From contig NZ_SRXN01000031.1 of NCBI RefSeq assembly GCF_004827385.1, positions 26,036 through 90,035 on the forward strand: a stretch of DNA of 64,000 nt, written 5' to 3'. Source of the DNA: Ensifer sp. MPMI2T (lineage in GTDB: Bacteria > Pseudomonadota > Alphaproteobacteria > Rhizobiales > Rhizobiaceae). Under the pieces are notes generated by a model. It saw only the letters and a program-made list of their open reading frames with translations. It was not told where the DNA came from and did not search any database. The translations under genes and the position numbers were made by a program. This document shows, piece after piece, positions 56,901 through 64,000 of this stretch; the stretch's first letter is position 1; every line of letters starts with the position of its first letter.

Positions 56901-57210
56901 CGAGGTCGAGCATCAGTTTGAGGTCACTTTCCGCCGCCGCCTGGACCAATGCCTTGACGCCGTCCTGGATGGACTCACCCAGTTCCAGGTCAGGATCGAG
57001 CCGATCGAAGTTCCCGGTGACGAAGACACTCGCATTACGGCCGCGTTCAAAAAGGGGTGCCGTCAGGACTGTATCAAAACCAAGGTCTTTGGCATGCGCG
57101 AAGACCTCTCTCCACGAGTCGAACCCCTTCAGCATCAAAGAATGCACGTAGTAAATCTGCGGTGGTTGCGAAAGCGAGATTCGCGAAGCAATTTGAGGGC
57201 GCGTGTCCAA
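53959..57210 (-). CDS. glgE: Alpha-1,4-glucan:maltose-1-phosphate maltosyltransferase with extra N-terminal amylase-like domain
   Basis: The start is TTG 57210 with GGAGG eight bases upstream; the product has 1083 residues against ~660-700 for actinobacterial GlgE. The C-terminal part from ~430 is canonical: a DUF3416 N-domain (VKVEADIFGDGHDPLSAVL), the S domain insert and a GH13_3 barrel. The nucleophile is Asp815 in FRVDNPHTKP, the acid/base Glu844 in FLSEAFTKPK and the third carboxylate Asp902 in VNTHDINPDF. Their spacing matches the Streptomyces enzyme. Residues 1-~420 form a second, degenerate GH13-like barrel (DTVLTAPLFERGRN, LDLVVDRVAID) lacking clear catalytic acids. Confidence 0.95.
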   Translation of the reverse strand: MDTRPQIASRISLSQPPQIYYVHSLMLKGFDSWREVFAHAKDLGFDTVLTAPLFERGRNASVFVTGNFDRLDPDLELGESIQDGVKALVQAAAESDLKLMLDLVVDRVAIDDKPAGSIIADPRVAPQESCSRRVDFRGEATHIEDWRKRMTSLTGLGIAGFRCLGIGRLAPEAWYDLIASTRKLAPEAIFLAWTPGSAFEDRKALEGAGFDGSFSSLAWWNLEERWIADEYQIQRQIGYQITFPEAPFGKRIAHGTDGCEVLQRKAIRALRLASTFASGLMIPIGFEYGVPTPLDPLHGDGTGLLGLRKQGSFDLSDDIRAVNGWTNKTAAGFARQPLKLISASQSPAVALMQTDVEDIRASQKIRVVVVNRDLRRVANAPFNVLREAASLFLPLVDPQAEDEVLDAGLKLRPGELRIFEGQSSVPIVDAVRVPDVSDAAASTRLAIEKITPAVDEGRFVVKRIGGETVKVEADIFGDGHDPLSAVLLWRAVDEKRWNEVHMELVENDRWRAEFTPKRLGRHEFAVEAWRSPFQIFRYEFTKKHDARLDLRLEIQEGINLVVDALDYAAGQIKTQLKTLFDRLTAAADVQRTEILLAAETAELMARADRRPHRLRSQTIPLDAERPAAAFASWYQIFPRSQSGDPNRHGTFEDVVKRLPAIRAMGFDVLYFPPIHPIGKTNRKGRNNSLRAAPEDPGSPYAIGSAEGGHDAIHPELGTFEGFRRLVDASKQEGLEIALDLAIQCSPDHPWLKQHPGWFDWRPDGTIRYAENPPKKYEDIVNVDFYSWDAIPSLWIELRDIVQKWIDTGVKLFRVDNPHTKPFPFWEWLIADIRSRHPDVVFLSEAFTKPKVMYRLAKIGFSQSYTYFTWRNTKWELEQYMREITTEEPKEFFRPHFFVNTHDINPDFLQNAPRPAYLIRAALAATLSGLWGVYNGFELCEGRPDAKRKEYADSEKYEIRAWDYDRPGNIKSEITMLNRIRAENPALHSHLGLQLLTAWNDNIMFYERISPGRENALLIAVNLDPYSAQEADVEIPLRSWNLPDDGTLDLEDLIAGHTFSWTGKVQHLRLDPHAGLPFAIWRVR

Positions 57211-57568
57211 CGGTCTTGCCTCCGCAGCACAGTTTTACGGCCTAACGGCAAGGCCGCCATGCTTGTTCCTTCGAAACTGGCGCAATTGGCCGTCTGCTCC
57301 GACTGTGTGCATGGATTGAGCTCGGGAAGTCATCGATCGGAAATGACCTCGCGGACAGTTGCGCGGAGACTCGCCTCCGGATTCTTAGGCGCGAAGGTGT
57401 TTAGGGATGCGGTCATCGCGGAATGTCCGTCAGCACTCCTGCGCTGATACCCGCAAAGGTTTGGTCCACAGTCGAGGTCGATGGAAACCGATGGGAAACG
57501 CAAGGCACAAAAAAACGCAGCAGATCAAGGCGGCGCGGGTGTCTATCGGCATCCTTGGGAGAGGCTCA
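57211..57568. other. Spacer upstream of glgE
   Basis: About 360 bases between glgE and tRNA-Ser. I see no gene, RNA or repeat. The glgE operon promoter must be here; no consensus pair stood out. Confidence 0.5.
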
Positions 57569-57658
57569 TGGCGGACAGAGAGGGATTCGAACCCTCGATA
57601 CGCTTTCACGTATACACGCGTTCCAGGCGTGCGCCTTCAACCACTCGGCCACCTGTCC
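57569..57658 (-). tRNA. tRNA-Ser (GGA anticodon)
   Basis: A 90-base class II tRNA with encoded CCA. The acceptor GGACAGG pairs with CTCTGTCC-type 3' sequence, the long variable arm (ATACGTGAAAGCGTAT) is typical of tRNA-Ser and the T-arm reads GGGTTCGAATCCC. The anticodon stem CACGC/GCGTG holds CTGGAAC, anticodon GGA. Confidence 0.97.
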
Positions 57659-57747
57659 ATCCTTGAAACAGCCGCTGGTCAATCCGGCTGGATGGGGAAG
57701 AGCAAGCTCTTCCGGCGTGCGCCGGACGAAGCGGCGGACGGGCGCGA

Positions 57748-57775
57748 TATATACCGATGATCCGCGCGGGATCAA
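57748..57775 (-). promoter_or_regulatory. Candidate sigma-70 promoter of tRNA-Ser
   Basis: On the minus strand TTGATC (57775-57770) and TATATA (57753-57748) are separated by 16 bases. The predicted transcript would start about 80 bases before the mature tRNA. Confidence 0.5.
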
Positions 57776-57936
57776 CTGCTTTCTGACAGTTTATTGACAT
57801 CTTGTGCGATGGTCTTGGCGAAGTCGACCATTGCGCTCGCAACTTGCGGCGCCTATCACTTGGCGCACAAGCGTAAATGATAGGAGAAGCGCGCGTCGGG
57901 CGCGCGTGTCGGGCCACGGCGGCCAAAAGGACGAAG

Positions 57937-58254
57937 ATGCGGTTGCTGCTGAAGCTTGCAAGCTTTCTCGCGCTGGCGGTGGCGGTGCTGGCCGGGACCG
58001 TCGACGCAATCCAGTCGGTTGCCGCCTCGCAGCCGGCAATGACCTCTCTCGCCGATGCCATATCCGCCCTTGGTCCGGAGGCACTCAACTGGGTGCACAG
58101 CCTGCAGCGCACGGACGCAGGCCCTGCCATCTGGCTGACGGCGCTGCAATGGCTCCTTGCCCGGCCCGCTTTCGCGGTGCTCTTGGCGCTCGCCCTGCTG
58201 CTGTGGATGGCGGGCTATAAGAAACGCCCCGCCGCCGGGCGATTTGCCGCCTGA
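57937..58254 (+). CDS. Small membrane protein, unknown function
   Basis: The ATG at 57937 has an AAGGACG site and gives 105 residues (MRLLLKLASFLALAVAVLAG). An N-terminal helix, possibly an uncleaved signal, a ~50-residue loop (PEALNWVHSLQRTDAGPAIW) and a second helix (AFAVLLALALLLWMAGY) with a basic tail KKRPAAGR are visible. I recognise no family. It appears monocistronic, followed by a half RIME and a terminator-like hairpin. Confidence 0.7.
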   Translation: MRLLLKLASFLALAVAVLAGTVDAIQSVAASQPAMTSLADAISALGPEALNWVHSLQRTDAGPAIWLTALQWLLARPAFAVLLALALLLWMAGYKKRPAAGRFAA

Positions 58255-58258
58255 TCGC

Positions 58259-58304
58259 TGCTACAGCGACCTTCGCGCGTCTGATTGGACGCGCGGCGCT
58301 GTGG
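58259..58304 (+). repeat. RIME-type element, second-palindrome half copy
   Basis: GCTACAGCGACCTTCGCGCG with closing GGACGCGCGGCGCTGTGG, a single GC-rich hairpin five bases beyond the stop at 58254. Confidence 0.75.
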
Positions 58305-58339
58305 CGGCAACGGTGTGCCAATTGCCCCCTTGGAATCGG

Positions 58340-58376
58340 CGTCCGGCGACCCCTCGCCGGGCGTCGCATCTTTTTT
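58340..58376 (+). terminator. Probable Rho-independent terminator
   Basis: CGTCCGGCGA (58340-58349), loop CCCC, TCGCCGGGCG (58354-58363), then TCGCATCTTTTTT. The stem has one wobble and the T-run is offset by about seven bases. It lies between the small membrane gene and the BMP gene. Confidence 0.55.
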
Positions 58377-58527
58377 ACCATCCGAAAAATTTTGAGTGTT
58401 TTTTTGCGGAAGCCGTGCAAGGATGCGGCCACCCAAGCCTTAACAAGAGAGGGGCGGGCTGCGCGGAAACGCCCATTGGGACTACTGCCAGACCCGATAA
58501 GATCAATAGCGACGACAGGGCTGCACG

Positions 58528-59520
58528 ATGAAAAAAACCATTCTCGGTCTCTTTGCTTTCTCCATGATGTCCGCCACGGCATTGGCCGCCGACATCAAGC
58601 CGGCGATCATTTACGATCTCGGCGGCAAGTTCGACAAATCCTTCAACGAAGCGGCATTTAACGGCGCCGAAAAATTCAAGACCGAATCAGGCATCGAATA
58701 CCGCGAATTCGAGATCGCCAACGATGCCCAGCGCGAACAGGCGCTGCGCCGTTTCGCCAGCGACGGCAATAGCCCGATCGTGATGGCCGGCTTCAACTGG
58801 GCGGCATCGCTCGAGAAGATCGCGGCGGAATATCCGGACACGAAATTCGCGATCATCGACATGGTGGTCGAAAAGCCGAACGTTAAATCGATCGTCTTCA
58901 AGGAGCAGGAAGGCTCCTATCTCGTCGGCGTGCTCGCCGCTCTCGCTTCCAAGTCGAAGACCGTCAGCTTCGTCGGCGGCATGGACATCCCGCTGATCCA
59001 CAAGTTCGCCTGCGGTTATGTCGGCGGCGCCAAGTCGGTCGGCGCGGACGTCAAGGTGCTCGAGGCCTATACCGGCACGACGCCGGACGCCTGGAACGAT
59101 CCGGTCAAGGGCGGTGAAATCGCGAAGTCCCAGATCGACCAGGGCGCGGACGTCGTCTATCACGCCGCCGGCGGCACCGGCGTGGGCGTACTGCAGGCGG
59201 CAGCGGACGCCGGCAAGCTCGGCATCGGCGTCGACTCCAACCAGAACATGCTGCAGCCGGGCAAGGTGTTGACTTCGATGCTGAAGCGCGTCGACGTCGC
59301 CGTTTATGACTCCTTCATGGCCGCCAAGAACGACAAGTTCGAGTTTGGTATTTCCAACCTCGGCCTCAAGGAAGACGGCGTCGGCTATGCGCTCGACGAC
59401 AACAACAAGGCGCTGATCACGCCTGAAATGCACGATGCGGTCGAAAAGGTGAAGGCCGACATCATTGCCGGCAAGGTGCAGGTGCACGACTATATGAGCA
59501 CCGAATCCTGCCCCTACTAA
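58528..59520 (+). CDS. BMP-family ABC transporter substrate-binding protein
   Basis: The protein is 330 residues with a cleavable signal peptide (MKKTILGLFAFSMMSATALA, cleavage before ADIKPA); no lipobox Cys, so it is a soluble periplasmic binding protein. BMP/PnrA family hallmarks are YDLGGKFDKSFNEAAFNGAE, FKEQEGSYLVGVLAALASKS and VSFVGGMDIPLIHKFACGYV. Characterised relatives bind purine nucleosides or riboflavin. No permease or ATPase genes are adjacent, so its transporter is encoded elsewhere or it acts as a sensor partner. Confidence 0.93.
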   Translation: MKKTILGLFAFSMMSATALAADIKPAIIYDLGGKFDKSFNEAAFNGAEKFKTESGIEYREFEIANDAQREQALRRFASDGNSPIVMAGFNWAASLEKIAAEYPDTKFAIIDMVVEKPNVKSIVFKEQEGSYLVGVLAALASKSKTVSFVGGMDIPLIHKFACGYVGGAKSVGADVKVLEAYTGTTPDAWNDPVKGGEIAKSQIDQGADVVYHAAGGTGVGVLQAAADAGKLGIGVDSNQNMLQPGKVLTSMLKRVDVAVYDSFMAAKNDKFEFGISNLGLKEDGVGYALDDNNKALITPEMHDAVEKVKADIIAGKVQVHDYMSTESCPY

Positions 59521-59587
59521 TTGCGGTGACCTGACATCAAGAGGCCGCCTGTTTCAAGTGAAGCAGGCGGTCATTTCGTCTCTACTG

Positions 59588-59632
59588 CATGCTACAGCGA
59601 CCTTTGCGCGGCCAAAAAGGACGCGGCACTGT
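59588..59632 (+). repeat. RIME-type element, second-palindrome half copy
   Basis: TGCTACAGCGACCTTTGCGC and GGACGCGGCACTGTAAG, one GC-rich hairpin between the BMP gene and slyX. Confidence 0.72.
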
Positions 59633-59682
59633 AAGCGGAGCATCATGAAACGCGGCCTTCCGTCCGCACTCGTATCGCTTGC

Positions 59683-59892
59683 TTAGTAATGCGGCGGGCG
59701 GGTCACCGGTGTCGCATCGCGCGTCTGCTCCTCGAGGCTCAGGAAGCGCTCCGTCAAGCGGTCGAGTTTCGCCCGCGTCTGTTCGAGCACCTTCCACTGC
59801 TCGGCCAACTGGTCCGAAAGCTCCTCGATGGTCTTCGCCTGGTGCGCCAGCATTTCTTCGAGAAGCGTGATCCGGTCGTCTGCGTCGCTCAT
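59683..59892 (-). CDS. slyX: SlyX family protein
   Basis: From ATG 59892 (MSDADDRITLLEEMLAHQAK) it has 69 residues, the usual SlyX size. It is one long coiled coil with heptads (TIEELSDQLAEQWKVLEQTR) ending in the family tail TPVTRPPHY. The molecular function is unknown. An upstream in-frame start at 59919 adds residues (MNARRRSNH) not seen in the family. Confidence 0.9.
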   Translation of the reverse strand: MSDADDRITLLEEMLAHQAKTIEELSDQLAEQWKVLEQTRAKLDRLTERFLSLEEQTRDATPVTRPPHY

Positions 59893-59917
59893 GTGATTGC
59901 TCCTGCGTCTGGCGTTC

Positions 59918-60018
59918 ACTGCATGATTCCTTAAACCGGAATCGATTTAAGGAATCATGCAGCAATTCAAAGTGCTACAGCGACCTTTGCACGTCCGATT
60001 GGACGCACTGTGCTGTAG
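59918..60018 (+). repeat. RIME-type intergenic mosaic element, full and best-preserved copy
   Basis: The first palindrome is nearly perfect: CATGATTCCTTAAACCGGAA with TCGATTTAAGGAATCATG. The connector CAGCAATTCAAAGTG is followed by the second, CTACAGCGACCTTTGCACGT with GGACGCACTGTGCTGTAG. Confidence 0.92.
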
Positions 60019-60030
60019 ACGACCGCGCCG

Positions 60031-60762
60031 TCAGGCGGTCGTCATTTGAGCCGCCGAAAAGCCGGGATCGCGGGCCGAAAGCATCTTGTGGAGATGCACC
60101 ATCATGGCGGCAGCAAAGAGCGGTGTCAGCAGGTTGAGCAGCGGCACCGCCAGGAAGGCCGCCAGCACGAGTCCGGCGAGAAACACGGTCGAGCGGTGTT
60201 TGACACGAAAGAGCCGCGCCTCGGCGGGCGGACGATAGCGCATGGCGGCGAACTCGAAAAATTCCCGCCCGAGCAAATAGCCGTTGACGAGGAAGAAGGC
60301 GATGAGATTGACACCCGGCACGAGCAGCAGCAGGAGTGCAACGATGTTGCCGAGGATGACGACGCCAAGGAATTTCACCGATCCGGTCATTGCCGCCACA
60401 AGCGGCAGCGGTTTGCCCGGCGCGCTATCGGGATAGTCGCGCGTCTCGATCACCTCGGCAACGTCATCAAGGAAGAAGCCGGCGATGAGCGCTGTGACCG
60501 GCGCGAGCAGAAGGGCAAGCGCCACGGCCAGGCCCAGGCTCGCAAAGATGCCGACGATGAACGCGAGCCAGCCGGCCCATTCCGGCGTGCCCGGCATCAG
60601 CGTGTCCATCCACGGAAGCGCGAGCCAGATGAACAGTTCGCGCACCGCGAACCAAAGGGCGATGAGAGCAAGCAGCGTCAGCCCAAGAACCTTCCAGAAG
60701 ACCGAGCGGGTCTCCGCCGCGAAAAGGTTGGCGAAGGCAAGCCGCGCCGCATCCATGATCAT
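60031..60762 (-). CDS. CysZ/EI24-domain membrane protein
   Basis: The protein is 243 residues from ATG 60762 with a GGAGAG site. About six membrane helices are visible, including VLGLTLLALIALWFAVRELF near the start and the EI24 region ILGNIVALLLLLVPGVNLIA with FLVNGYLLGREFFEFAAMRY. CysZ proteins permeate sulfate; many alphaproteobacterial homologues are annotated only as EI24-domain. A sulfate role here is inference. It converges on slyX across a RIME copy. Confidence 0.85.
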   Translation of the reverse strand: MIMDAARLAFANLFAAETRSVFWKVLGLTLLALIALWFAVRELFIWLALPWMDTLMPGTPEWAGWLAFIVGIFASLGLAVALALLLAPVTALIAGFFLDDVAEVIETRDYPDSAPGKPLPLVAAMTGSVKFLGVVILGNIVALLLLLVPGVNLIAFFLVNGYLLGREFFEFAAMRYRPPAEARLFRVKHRSTVFLAGLVLAAFLAVPLLNLLTPLFAAAMMVHLHKMLSARDPGFSAAQMTTA

Positions 60763-61015
60763 AACCGCTCTCCATCGGCAGCAAGGGGTTCAAGCGGCAT
60801 GTAGGCAGGTCCACCGGGAACGACAAGATAGGCGGCGGCCTATCTGCGGGGTGCGTTGCAAGCCGTGCCGCATCGTGCCGCCGTGTCGCCGGCAAAAATC
60901 GCGCAGGTCATTGCCCGCACCGCTGGCAAACCGGACGGAGGACGATATGCTATGCCTAAAATCGATGCAGGCTGCGTCGCACCGGCAATGCCGCGCGGCG
61001 AGGCAGGGAGACGAA

Positions 61016-62377
61016 ATGACCAATCCGAAAACGCTCGCGAGCCTCGCGGTTCTTGTCCAGTCCGGCAAGCTCGATCCTGTCAAACTCGCCGGAGAGACGT
61101 TTCATCGCATCGAGAGTCATCCGGACCAGTCGATCTTCGTCGGCTTGACGCGCGAGCGCGCGCTCAAGGAAGCGCAGGCCGCCTCAAGCCGCCTCAAGGC
61201 CGGGCGCTCGCTCGGCCTGCTCGACGGGCTGCCCGTCGCCTGGAAGGATCTTTTCGACCTTGCCGGCAGCGTGACGACGGCAGGCTCCGTTGTCTTCAAG
61301 GACAATCCGCCCGCAGCGGCAGACGCGCCCGTCGTCGGCGCGCTCGCGGCCGCCGGCATGGTCAGCGTCGGCCGCACGAACATGAGCGAATTCGCCTTTT
61401 CCGGTCTCGGCATCAATCCGCACTATGGAACGCCGCGCAATCCCGCCTCGCCGGATGTGCATCGGATCCCAGGCGGCTCTTCCTCCGGTTCGGCCGCGGC
61501 CGTTGCGGCGGGCCTGGTACCGCTCGCGATCGGCTCGGACACGGGCGGCTCGGTGCGCATCCCGGCGGCGATGATGGGCATCGTCGGCTACAAGGCAACG
61601 CGCGGGCGCTATGCGATGAAAGGCGTGTTTCCGCTCGCCGAAAGCCTCGATGCGCTCGGCCCCCTTTGCCATACGGTGCAGGATGCGGTGTGGGCAGATG
61701 CCGCCATGCACAGCCTGACCGCACCCGTCATCCGCCGTGCCGAGCTTGCCGATCTCTCGCTTGTCATTCCGGAAACGATTGTCTTCGACGAGGCCGAACC
61801 GGAGGTGGTCGCGGCCTTCGAGGCGGCGATCAAGAGGCTGCAGGCGGCGGGCGTCAGAGTTAGGCGTGCCCCCTTCCCCAGCTTTGCCGCCGTGTTCGAT
61901 CTGATGGCGCGCCATGGCGCGCTGGTGACGGCTGAAGCCTATGCCCTCCACCGCGAGCGCCTTGCCGGTCCCGAAGCGGCAAAGATCGACCCGCGCGTCG
62001 TCACCCGCACCAGGCTCGGCGAGAAGATCACGCTCAGTGATTACATCGCCCTTCTCGACGCACGCGACCAATTGATCCATGAAACGGTGGAGAGCCTCGG
62101 GCCTGGCGAGCTGATCGCGCATCCGACATTGCCGCATGTCGCTCCGCCGATCGCACCGCTTCTTTCCGACGATGATCTGTTCTTCAAGGTCAACGCGAAG
62201 ACGCTGCGCAACACCTTGATCGGCAATTTCCTCGATTTCTGCGGCGTCTCCATCCCCTGCGGAACGGGTGCTGCCGGAATGCCGGTCGGCTTTCTCCTCT
62301 GCGCACCGCACCACCAGGACGACCGGCTGCTGAGCGCGGCCCTTGCCGCCGAGGCGACCATCCGGGGTGAGGCATGA
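61016..62377 (+). CDS. Amidase (amidase signature family)
   Basis: From ATG 61016 (MTNPKTLASLAVLVQSGKLD) with a GGGAGA site the product has 453 residues. The Ser-cisSer-Lys triad is visible: Lys in PVAWKDLFDLAG, cis-Ser and Ser in GGSSSGSAAAVAAGL and SDTGGSVRIPAAMMG. It hydrolyses an amide of unknown identity; GatA-like organisation is present, but no gatC/gatB is linked, so it is not the tRNA amidotransferase. The downstream ROK gene overlaps its end by four bases. Confidence 0.93.
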   Translation: MTNPKTLASLAVLVQSGKLDPVKLAGETFHRIESHPDQSIFVGLTRERALKEAQAASSRLKAGRSLGLLDGLPVAWKDLFDLAGSVTTAGSVVFKDNPPAAADAPVVGALAAAGMVSVGRTNMSEFAFSGLGINPHYGTPRNPASPDVHRIPGGSSSGSAAAVAAGLVPLAIGSDTGGSVRIPAAMMGIVGYKATRGRYAMKGVFPLAESLDALGPLCHTVQDAVWADAAMHSLTAPVIRRAELADLSLVIPETIVFDEAEPEVVAAFEAAIKRLQAAGVRVRRAPFPSFAAVFDLMARHGALVTAEAYALHRERLAGPEAAKIDPRVVTRTRLGEKITLSDYIALLDARDQLIHETVESLGPGELIAHPTLPHVAPPIAPLLSDDDLFFKVNAKTLRNTLIGNFLDFCGVSIPCGTGAAGMPVGFLLCAPHHQDDRLLSAALAAEATIRGEA

Positions 62378-63285
62378 TCATCTGCTTCGACATCGGCGGA
62401 TCCGCAATCAAGGGTGCCATCACGCATTCGCCGGAACGAATATTCCCTTTGCCGCGGCGCACCACGCCGCTTAACGACTTTCGCCGCTTTGTCGGGACAC
62501 TCGAGTCGGTGCTCGACGAGGCGGGCGGCCTGCCGCAACGGGTGGCGATTTCGATTACCGGCGTTATCGATCCGCAGACGCGCCGGATCAAATGCGCCAA
62601 TATTCCCTGCATCGACGGCCGTGAGCTTGCCGCCGAGCTCGAGGCCGCGTTGCACCTGCCTGTGGTGATCGCCAACGACGCCGATTGCTTTGCGCTTGCC
62701 GAGGCCGGCATCGGTGCGGGGCGCGGTCACCGGATCGTCTTCGGCGCGATCCTCGGCACCGGCGTCGGCGGCGGTCTGGTGGTCGATGGCAAGCTGATCA
62801 ATACCGATGGCGGCTTTGCCGGCGAATGGGGGCATGCGCCCGCTGTCGCGTCCGAGGCGGGACATCCGCCCGTTTCCATACCGATCTTCGACTGCGGTTG
62901 CGGGCAGCGCGGCTGCGTCGACACCGTAGGCGGTGCACGCGGCCTCGAAAGGCTGCACACGACGGTGCACGACAAGTCCCTCTCCAGCCACGAGATCATC
63001 GAGGCCTGGCAGAACGGGGACGGAGAAGCAGCACGCACGATCGACGTTTTTGTCGATCTCATCAGTTCGCCTCTGGCGCTCGTCATCAACATAACCGGCG
63101 CGACGGCCGTGCCGGTCGGCGGCGGACTCTCCAACTCAGAAGCCTTGCTTGCCGAAATCGACAGCGCCGTGCGCGGCCGAATCCTTCGGCAGTTCGACCG
63201 GCCGCTGGTCGTGCGTGGCGAGTGCCGGCTGGAACCGGGCCTGATCGGCGCGGCGCTGCTTGGCTTTGGAGGAAAGGGCGCATGA
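62374..63285 (+). CDS. ROK-family sugar kinase (NagK/glucokinase-like)
   Basis: The protein is 303 residues, starting in an ATGA overlap with the amidase. The phosphate-binding motif MIICFDIGGSAIKGAI is at the N-terminus, VIANDADCFALAEAGIGAGR contains the catalytic Asp region and GAILGTGVGGGLVVDGKLI follows. The ROK zinc motif is CGCGQRGCVDTVGG. The kinase has no N-terminal DNA-binding domain, so it is an enzyme rather than a repressor. The substrate may be an N-acyl amino sugar given the amidase partner, but that is inference. Confidence 0.93.
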   Translation: MIICFDIGGSAIKGAITHSPERIFPLPRRTTPLNDFRRFVGTLESVLDEAGGLPQRVAISITGVIDPQTRRIKCANIPCIDGRELAAELEAALHLPVVIANDADCFALAEAGIGAGRGHRIVFGAILGTGVGGGLVVDGKLINTDGGFAGEWGHAPAVASEAGHPPVSIPIFDCGCGQRGCVDTVGGARGLERLHTTVHDKSLSSHEIIEAWQNGDGEAARTIDVFVDLISSPLALVINITGATAVPVGGGLSNSEALLAEIDSAVRGRILRQFDRPLVVRGECRLEPGLIGAALLGFGGKGA

Positions 63286-64000
63286 GCGGCATCCTGCTCG
63301 AAGTCTGCGTCGACGACGCGGACGGCTTGATGGCGGCAATCGAGGGCGGCGCCGACCGAATCGAGCTCTGCTCGGCCCTTGCCGTCGGCGGCTTGACGCC
63401 AAGCCGAGGGTTGATGGCGCTCGCCGGCCCGCCACCGGTGCCGGTCTACGCGATGATCCGCCCCCGTCCCGGCGATTTCGTCTACGGCCCGGCCGATCTC
63501 GATGCCATGCGACGGGACATCGACGCGGCCCGCGACGCCGGGCTTGCCGGCGTCGTCCTCGGCGCATCGCTATCGGATGGCCGACTCAACGCGCAGATGC
63601 TCCGCAAGCTCACCGGCCACGCGGCGGGATTGGGGCTGACACTTCATCGATCCTTCGATCTCGCTCCGGATTTCGCCGAGGCAATGGCAATCGCAGACGA
63701 TCTGGGTTTTGAAAGGATTCTGACCTCAGGTGGCGCGAAAACCGCACCGGAAGCGGTCGAAACCCTGGCGCGCCTCATCGAGCTGGCGCCAGGCAGGATT
63801 TCCATTATGCCCGGCTCCGGCATTACCGTCGACACGGTCGATGCGCTGCTGCCCAGGCTTGACGTAACGGAGGTCCACTCCTCCTGTTCTGTTCGTGAGC
63901 CGGCTCAAGACCCGCGGCTGGTGGCAATGGGCTTCGTCTCGGAAGACCCGCGCCGGACGGACGCGGCGACGGTCAAGGCACTGAAGGCGCGGCTTGGATC
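63282..64000 (+). CDS. cutC: CutC-family protein (runs off window)
   Basis: The start ATG 63282 overlaps the ROK stop by four bases. The 239 visible codons stay open to the window edge. They read MSGILLEVCVDDADGLMAAI, GGADRIELCSALAVGGLTPS, YAMIRPRPGDFVY, LTLHRSFDLA, ILTSGGAKTAPEAVETLARL and IMPGSGITVDTVDALL, the full CutC TIM-barrel set. CutC was linked to copper homeostasis in E. coli, but the biochemical activity is unsettled. Its tight coupling to a sugar kinase and an amidase argues for a metabolic role (inference). Confidence 0.93.
   Translation, partial: MSGILLEVCVDDADGLMAAIEGGADRIELCSALAVGGLTPSRGLMALAGPPPVPVYAMIRPRPGDFVYGPADLDAMRRDIDAARDAGLAGVVLGASLSDGRLNAQMLRKLTGHAAGLGLTLHRSFDLAPDFAEAMAIADDLGFERILTSGGAKTAPEAVETLARLIELAPGRISIMPGSGITVDTVDALLPRLDVTEVHSSCSVREPAQDPRLVAMGFVSEDPRRTDAATVKALKARLG

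Noticed and set aside
57423..57797. Plus-strand frames across the tRNA-Ser gene
   Set aside because: They read through the complement of a tRNA, a common artefact giving the familiar [14 protein letters not shown] peptide.

Overview
The window is a stretch of chromosome from a high-GC alphaproteobacterium of the Rhizobiaceae, most probably Sinorhizobium/Ensifer. The grounds are an EPSP synthase that I recall as nearly identical to the class II Agrobacterium CP4 enzyme, an Irr-type Fur regulator head to head with fabA-fabB-fabI, many copies of the two-palindrome RIME-type intergenic element, a FYDLN_acid family protein and a DUF1127 micro-protein. I see no IS element, prophage, CRISPR array, integrase or replication origin.

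Layout. 1-6816: a partial gene, an unknown disordered protein, then rpsA, cmk and aroA on the minus strand and the FYDLN_acid gene. 7014-10869: tRNA-Ala(GGC), a molybdopterin sulfite-oxidase-like protein with an extra N-terminal domain, a DUF218 membrane protein and a TRIC/UPF0126 channel. 10931-14336: irr divergent from fabA-fabB-fabI (unsaturated fatty acid synthesis). 14420-28448: the translation and RNA-processing block on the minus strand, rimP-nusA-ylxR/ylxQ fusion-infB-rbfA-truB, an HWE-type sensor kinase, then rpsO-pnp, an RsmC-like methyltransferase and a small membrane protein. 28721-33183: an MFS_3 exporter, a lytic transglycosylase, recR and a LysE exporter. 33276-35664: ybaB, dnaX and the 4.5S/SRP RNA gene. 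35881-43861: HIT, nudC, a WYL regulator with its VOC target and a probable operator, a DUF1127 protein, pheA, kdsB, cycM, an AEC permease, a BON protein and an SRPBCC-ArsR pair.

44111-48408 is the accessory part. It holds an unrecognised three-gene operon (Ig/CARDB-like protein, membrane protein, small membrane protein), a remnant of an amino-acid permease, a glycine-zipper protein and an hdeD-like gene broken by a single in-frame amber codon. 48429-57210 is a compact glgE-treS/maltokinase-glgB operon. It encodes the whole GlgE route from trehalose via maltose-1-phosphate to branched alpha-glucan, and its GlgE is about 420 residues longer than usual because of an N-terminal amylase-like domain.

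57569-64000: tRNA-Ser(GGA), a small membrane protein, an orphan BMP-type binding protein, slyX, a CysZ/EI24-like membrane protein and a translationally coupled amidase-ROK kinase-cutC operon that runs off the window.

Three families of dispersed palindromic repeats punctuate the intergenic spaces. Several non-ATG starts (TTG for rimP, glgE and the HIT gene; GTG for the FYDLN_acid gene and the kinase) are supported by good ribosome binding sites. Start corrections were made from family length and Shine-Dalgarno position.
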